Assembly (NCBI RefSeq): GCF_018918145.1
Contig: NZ_JAHLPX010000011.1
Location: 1 to 64,000 of the forward strand
Origin: Anaerotignum sp. MSJ-24
GTDB lineage: Bacteria > Bacillota > Clostridia > Lachnospirales > Anaerotignaceae
Reading direction: 5' to 3'
DNA: 64,000 nucleotides
Shown: in pieces, positions 59,742 to 64,000 of the stretch
Position numbering within the stretch: position 1 is the first letter of the stretch
How the letters are laid out: each line of letters starts with the position of its first letter
Position numbers and translations under genes: made by a program
Notes under the pieces: generated by a model
Told to the model about the DNA's origin: nothing
What the model saw: the letters and a program-made list of their open reading frames with translations, nothing else
The model's database searches: none

Positions 59742-61050
59742 ATCATTATTTTTTAAATATGTTATTCCATCTATTATAGCATTTGCATTATCAGGAATAT
59801 ATGCGATAGTGGATGGATATTTTGTAGGCAATACCATAGGAGATGCTGGACTTTCGGCTATTAATATTGCATATCCGATTGAGGCTTTGATTCAGGCTCT
59901 TGGAACAGGAATTGGTATGGGAGGAGCTGTTTATTACTCAATTAATGCAGCAGAAAAGAAAGGAAAACGGGCAGAAGAATTTATTGCTACAAGCTGGTGG
60001 CTTCTTGTAATAGTAAGTGTTATCAGTACCATAATTATTTACTCCTTTTCGTCTAAAATTTTAGGATTGCTTGGAGCAGATGGAATTATATTAACAAATG
60101 CGACAGATTATATCAAAATTATAGCACTTGGAGCAATATTGCAGATTCTTGGAACTGGAATGATGCCATTCATTAGAAATTATGGAAACTCTTTCTGGTC
60201 AATGTTTGCGATGGTTGGTGGATTCATAACCAATATTGTTCTGGATTTTATCTTTGTATGGATATATGAAATGGGCATGAAAGGTGCAGCCACAGCTACA
60301 ATAGCCGGACAGGGTGTGACTGCAGCAATTGCAATCATATACGCATTATATATTAAAAAGTTTTATGTGTATGTATCCTTAAAAAATGTAAAAGAAATGT
60401 GTGGCGCTATATTCAGAGTAGGTCTTGCACCATTTGGGCTAGCATTGACTCCTAATATTTCATTGGTGTTTATAAACCGATTCTCCGCTTCTTATGGGGG
60501 AGAAAAAGCTATTGCAACTTATGCATGTGTATCCTATATTATCTGTATCATATATCTCATATTGCAGGGCGTAGGTGATGGAAGTCAACCTTTAATGAGC
60601 CGTTTTTATGGTGAGAAGGATCAAGAAAGCCTGAGAGGAGTTCAGAGAATGGCATACATTTTTGCAATAATTCTTGCTGTTTGTGGTGGAATTATCATGT
60701 ATGTAAACAGAGCAAATATTGGAGGGGTTTTCGGAGCTTCTTATGAAGTAAGTATTGAGATTTCTAAAATTGTACCTATATTTTTAGTGTCATTACCATT
60801 TGTTGCGATTACCAGAATAGCGACAGCTGGATTTTATGCTACTGAAAAAAGTGGATTGTCATACATTCTTACATTCATTGAACCAGTATTGATGCTGATA
60901 TTTATGCTTGTTTTACCACCTTTATTTGGTGGACAGATTATGATATGGTGGAGTACGGTATTGGCACGTGTTTTTTCAGCGATTCTGGCATTCATACTAA
61001 TAAAATATTGCGAAAAGGGAGATTTGCAATATGGAATACAGAAAATTTAA
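59731..61050 (+). CDS. MATE-family efflux transporter
   Basis: A 439-aa protein with about 12 hydrophobic helices in two halves and the MATE opening (SGIYAIVDGYFVGNTIGDAG, GTGIGMGGAVYYSINAA). It exports cationic compounds or drugs by Na+ or H+ exchange. The start ATG 59731 has GGAAGGAG upstream. It is co-transcribed with marR and the most visible accessory trait of the IME. The substrate cannot be predicted. Confidence 0.88.
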   Translation: MNHKSLFFKYVIPSIIAFALSGIYAIVDGYFVGNTIGDAGLSAINIAYPIEALIQALGTGIGMGGAVYYSINAAEKKGKRAEEFIATSWWLLVIVSVISTIIIYSFSSKILGLLGADGIILTNATDYIKIIALGAILQILGTGMMPFIRNYGNSFWSMFAMVGGFITNIVLDFIFVWIYEMGMKGAATATIAGQGVTAAIAIIYALYIKKFYVYVSLKNVKEMCGAIFRVGLAPFGLALTPNISLVFINRFSASYGGEKAIATYACVSYIICIIYLILQGVGDGSQPLMSRFYGEKDQESLRGVQRMAYIFAIILAVCGGIIMYVNRANIGGVFGASYEVSIEISKIVPIFLVSLPFVAITRIATAGFYATEKSGLSYILTFIEPVLMLIFMLVLPPLFGGQIMIWWSTVLARVFSAILAFILIKYCEKGDLQYGIQKI

Positions 61051-61098
61051 CAATCAGATAGTAGCAAGAATAATCTAGGTTTATCTATTGTATTTTTA

Positions 61099-61134
61099 AG
61101 GACAGCCTCATAGCAATAGGGCTGTCCTTTTAAA
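61099..61134. terminator. Terminator after the MATE gene
   Basis: AAGGACAGCC/GGCTGTCCTT 10-bp stem followed by TTTT; usable in both directions. Confidence 0.88.
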
Positions 61135-61183
61135 ATTATGAAGCTAATTTTTAATAAATTCTAGTAGATTTTGATTGGAATAA

Positions 61184-61420
61184 TCATAACTCTAATGAAT
61201 CTTCAGCATCTACCCACATCTGTAAATTCCCATCAAGATATAACCTTGCATATTCTAATGGCTCATCGATTGCAAGCGATGTCAAAGCACAATCAGATCC
61301 AGGTGTGGTTCTTAAATTTTTTTCTGCTTCCCAACAATCAATACGGAGTATATAGCCCGTATTAGTATATACATCAATGCTGTTGCACTGTGGATTGTAT
61401 TCTGCAAATATTGTTCTCAT
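61184..61420 (-). CDS. DUF6061-like small protein
   Basis: A 78-aa protein starting MRTIFAEYNPQCNSIDVYTN and ending YARLYLDGNLQMWVDAED. An ATG at 61420 is preferred to one at 61441 because GGAGATGGG lies before it. It resembles DUF6061, often near integrases in Clostridia. It is convergent with the MATE gene. The function is unknown. Confidence 0.6.
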   Translation of the reverse strand: MRTIFAEYNPQCNSIDVYTNTGYILRIDCWEAEKNLRTTPGSDCALTSLAIDEPLEYARLYLDGNLQMWVDAEDSLEL

Positions 61421-61533
61421 CGTATCCCATCTCCTTATCATTTAATCAATCAGTAGTAGCAAAAATTAAGAAGCATTTCAATCAGTTCACCATGTCACTT
61501 TTATTTTGTGTTATACTGTCTTATAGATTTTTC

Positions 61534-61610
61534 TTGCCCTTGTATTTGCCCTTATCAGAGTGCATAAACACTGATGGGACGATATAACACAAGGGAAATA
61601 ATAAGGGAAA
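61534..61610 (+). repeat. Right-end repeat block of the IME
   Basis: TTGCCCTTGTATTTGCCCTT at 61534-61553 and AAGGGAAATAATAAGGGAAA at 61591-61610 mirror the block beside the integrase (53383-53430). They are candidate integrase arm sites. Confidence 0.6.
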
Positions 61611-61727
61611 GCTCACCTGCGACAAATCCAGTGTTTTCAAGGGGTTGCGAAGAATTTAATAATAAAATATAACAGTTATTAAATTTCTTAAAACAGGTGA
61701 AATCTCAATCGGGATTTGGAGGAACTT

Positions 61728-62123
61728 ATGATGAAAAAAATGATAATGGCATTATGTATATTTATTTGTGTGTTTACTTTAGTTGCGTGTTCTGGACAAC
61801 AAACAAACGAACCACTTACTTTAGGTGTCAATGCGATAATAACAGAAATTGATAAAGAAAATAAAATCATAACCACAAAAGATAGCGGAGAAGAAGGTGT
61901 TTTAGGAGATGATTGTCTTATTGATTGTTCCCAAATTCCTATGATCTATTGTAATTATGATACACAAGATGTTGTAGATATAACACTTGATGATTTACAG
62001 GTGGGGGACGAAATCATTTTGACTATTCGGAACTCGGAAATAGAAAATCTTCAAAAGGAAGATGACAATAAAGCAAAAATAGCAGTTGAACAATTACAAT
62101 TAGGTACACAGAGAATTAAATAA
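61728..62123 (+). CDS. Small secreted lipoprotein
   Basis: A 131-aa protein with a signal peptide and lipobox (VFTLVAC), then a beta-rich domain (VNAIITEIDKENKIITTKDS, DLQVGDEIILTIRNSEIENL) like small OB-type lipoproteins (DUF3221-like). GGAGG precedes two adjacent ATG codons. It is outside the IME repeat block and before the CD1845 gene. The role is unknown. Confidence 0.65.
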   Translation: MMKKMIMALCIFICVFTLVACSGQQTNEPLTLGVNAIITEIDKENKIITTKDSGEEGVLGDDCLIDCSQIPMIYCNYDTQDVVDITLDDLQVGDEIILTIRNSEIENLQKEDDNKAKIAVEQLQLGTQRIK

Positions 62124-62157
62124 TTTCCAGTTTGTTGAACTGAATCCGAAAAACATT

Positions 62158-62197
62158 AGGGCGCAGAGGAGATAAAATCCTTTGCGTCCTTCCTTTT
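62158..62197 (+). terminator. Terminator after the lipoprotein
   Basis: GGGCGCAGAGGA/TCCTTTGCGTCC (10 of 12 Watson-Crick pairs plus G-U) followed by TTCCTTTTT. Confidence 0.75.
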
Positions 62198-62272
62198 TAT
62201 ACAAGGGTTGACATCGTTGTGTGATTGCAGATACTCTTGTACAATGTAGTTAAGAAGAAAGGAGTTGAGCCT

Positions 62273-62557
62273 ATGAAGCTGGTATTGAAGATATTGGCAT
62301 TGCCGATGCTGTTCGTTGTAAAATTGATTTGCGTTCTTGGAAATCTGCTTACAAATGTTGTGTCCTATGTGATTGGCATACTACTTTTGGTTATTGGCGG
62401 CTCTGCGATTTACTGCATTGTAAAGGCTTTGTGGCAGTCCCTGCTTATCCTTGTGGTTCTTGGAATTGCGACAATAGCAACGGTTTTCCTGCTCGTCTGG
62501 GCTGTTATGAAAGCCGAGAATATCGGAGAAAGTCTGGGAGCATTTATCAGGTCATAA
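62273..62557 (+). CDS. CD1845-type membrane protein
   Basis: A 94-aa protein with two or three hydrophobic helices (ILALPMLFVVKLICVLGNLL, VIGILLLVIGGSAIYC, LLILVVLGIATIATVFLLV). The start ATG 62273 has AAAGGAG upstream. In Tn1549-like elements this gene lies between mobC and the relaxase gene, which marks where the CTn resumes after the inserted segment. Confidence 0.75.
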   Translation: MKLVLKILALPMLFVVKLICVLGNLLTNVVSYVIGILLLVIGGSAIYCIVKALWQSLLILVVLGIATIATVFLLVWAVMKAENIGESLGAFIRS

Positions 62558-62620
62558 GATAATATCAGAGAAAAGTCACCGACCGGTGGCTTTTTCTTCT
62601 TGGGAAAGGAAGTGATGGGA

Positions 62621-63995
62621 ATGGCAGCAACAAGATTGATTGCACTCCATGTGAATAAGGGAAAGACGGTCGCTCAATGTTTGGCAGACAGAACCGACTA
62701 CTCACAAAACGCCGCAAAAACCAATGATGGCGAATTTATCAGCTCCTATGAGTGTGATCCAAAGACAGCAGATGAGGAATTTCTGCTTTCCAAACGGCAA
62801 TATCAGCATATTACCGGCAGACAACAGAAGAATAATATTATCGCATACCAGATACGCCAGTCCTTTAAGCCGGGAGAAATCGCTCCGGAAGAAGCGAACC
62901 AGGTCGGCTATGAAACAGCGATGCGATGGACAAAGGGAAAACACGCTTTCATCGTTGCGCCCCACATCGACAAATCCCATATTCACAACCATATCATTTA
63001 TAATTCGACCTCGCTGGATGCCACACGGAATTTCAAAAACTTCTTTCTTTCCGGTCTGGCGGTGCAAAGACTCAGCGACATGGTTTGCCTGGAACACGGT
63101 CTGTCCATTATTACACCGAAGCCATATCGGGAGCGTCAGAAAAGAACTGTTTATCCCAAGAAGCGTACCCAGCGTGACGAATTATGTGATGCGATTGATG
63201 CGGTGCTGAAGCAGAAACCAAAGAGCTTTGATGGCTTTGTTCAGGCTCTGGCTGACATGGAATTTGAGTTCAAGGATGGAAAGCAGCCTGCGTTCCCTGG
63301 GCGAAGGATATAGCAAAGAGGAAATTCAAGCGGTTATCTCCGGCAAGAACCTGCACAAATCAAAAGGCAGCTCTGCCAAGGCTCCTTCCCCGAAGCAGTT
63401 CCAGATGCTGATTGATATTCAGGCTAAAATGGCTGAAGGCAAGACGGTCGGATATGAGAAGTGGGCCAAGAAGTTCAATCGAAAAGAAGCTGCCCGTACC
63501 GTGATTCTTTTGAAAGAAAAAGGTCTGGGCAACTATGATGACTTGACTGCTCGCATCGAAAAACTGTCTGCCCGGTTCGATGCGCTTTCTGATTCTATCA
63601 AGGCCGCAGAGAAACGTATGGTTGAGGTTCAGGTGTTGCAGCAGCACATCAAAAATTATCGCAACACAAGGCAAATTTATATCGAGTACCGCAAGTCTGG
63701 ATATAGCAGAAAGTTCTTTGAGGAACACCGTCAGGAAATCACAATTCATAAAGCGGCTAAGCAAGCCTTTGATGAAGCGCAGATCATGAAGCTCCCGTCC
63801 ACGCAATCACTGTATGAGGAGTTTCACCGTCTGACTGTCCAGAAGAAACAGGACTATGCTGAGTACCGCAAGATAAGAAAAGAAAAAGAGGAATTGCTGA
63901 TCGCCAAGTAGACGGTTGAGACAATTCTAAATATTGACAAAAAGAAAGAGCAGGAAAAAGAACAAGAGAAAGAAGAAAAGGAAAACTTCCGTTAA
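62621..63995 (+). pseudogene. CTn relaxase, broken by a deletion and a stop codon
   Basis: The N-terminal relaxase/mobilization nuclease domain is intact (ATRLIALHVNKGKTVAQCLA, HAFIVAPHIDKSHIHNHIIY with the His motif). At about 63293 a deletion shifts the frame: KDGKQPAF is followed one frame over by LRSLGEGYSKEEIQAVISG. That frame runs to TAG at 63909-63911, after which the same frame continues with TVETILNIDKKKEQ to TAA at 63995. The first fragment alone (to 63313) keeps the nuclease residues but lacks the C-terminal part. Confidence 0.8.
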
Positions 63996-64000
63996 AGCAA

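Larger units (their letters stand above)
53384..61610. mobile_element. Integrative mobilizable element (IME)
   Basis: It has a tyrosine integrase at the left edge, an XRE/xis control pair, DUF3847, MobA/MobL relaxase, DUF6040-like gene, MarR-MATE cargo and DUF6061-like gene. Related repeat blocks lie at both ends (TTCCCTTA...GCCCTTAT...AAGGGAAATAAGGGAAA at 53383-53430; similar at 61534-61610), as integrase arm sites. No transfer channel genes are present, so it would need a helper ICE. The exact core site was not found. Confidence 0.7.
46231..63995. mobile_element. Decayed Tn1549/CTn-type conjugative transposon with nested insertions
   Basis: Replication initiator, parA, CD1108-type, DUF4315, CD1107-type, topoisomerase III, mobC, CD1845-type and relaxase genes occur in the order of Tn1549-like elements. 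Most of the transfer genes are missing. Two internal deletions fuse gene ends (about 47735 and 51497). A Fic gene and about 10 kb containing an IME are inserted. Ends are not defined and the right side runs out of the window. Confidence 0.75.

Noticed and set aside
1-64000. CRISPR array
   Set aside because: No regularly spaced repeats and no cas genes were seen.

Overview
The window looks like the chromosome of a low-GC, spore-forming gut clostridium (Clostridia, Lachnospiraceae or Oscillospiraceae type). The evidence is AT-rich spacers, strong Shine-Dalgarno sites, a cotJABC spore-coat operon, surface proteins of Clostridia type, and densely nested Tn916-like and Tn1549-like elements. I cannot name the species.

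Host backbone: tRNA-Asn (3' end only), tRNA-Glu, tRNA-Cys and citrate synthase (1-1850), then cotJA-cotJB-cotJC (1910-2847). Backbone resumes at 22756 with the missing 3' part of cotJC, asparagine synthase (23039-24880) and a tRNA-Arg(CCT) locus (25034-25192).

Region A (2830-22757), the main finding: cotJC, a manganese-catalase-like spore-coat gene, is split by a 19.9-kb element. The two halves share an 8-bp word, GCAGCAGA. Joining them there restores one uninterrupted 207-codon frame. The element ends, joined to each other, form a long imperfect palindrome centred on GA (22-nt half-sites, 18 positions complementary), which is the architecture of a large-serine-recombinase attP site. The only recombinase gene inside is a large serine recombinase (14911-16464) whose reading frame lacks an ordinary start codon. 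It follows a 48-codon ORF and a promoter-like sequence resembling the mother-cell sigma-E consensus. By analogy with skin in sigK, this could be a sporulation-gene element removed in the mother cell, here in cotJC. Its cargo is intact apart from one gene: a STAND/LuxR regulator, two related surface proteins (one with a stop codon after the signal peptide), a membrane LuxR regulator paired with a solute-binding lipoprotein, a methyltransferase, a Ser/Thr kinase with an HTH partner, and an XRE-controlled set of zinc-ribbon membrane proteins with a cell-wall amidase.

Region B (about 25148-45783): a Tn916-like ICE at a tRNA-Arg(CCT) anticodon loop, with integrase, frameshifted xis, orf7/orf8 behind an attenuator-like leader, orf9 repressor, the orf13-orf21 transfer module, oriT, ardA and two DUF961 genes. 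A PadR cassette replaces tetM, and a three-gene ABC-3C conflict system sits at the far end.

Region C (46231-63995): a decayed Tn1549/CTn-type element. Internal deletions fuse parA to a CD1108-type gene and topoisomerase III to the end of another large protein. It carries a Fic gene, and its mobC and CD1845/relaxase genes are separated by about 10 kb that includes an integrative mobilizable element (about 53384-61610) with integrase, xis, MobA/MobL relaxase and a MarR-MATE cassette. The CTn relaxase itself is broken.

All calls come from reading the sequence. Family names rest on motif recognition, not on a database search.
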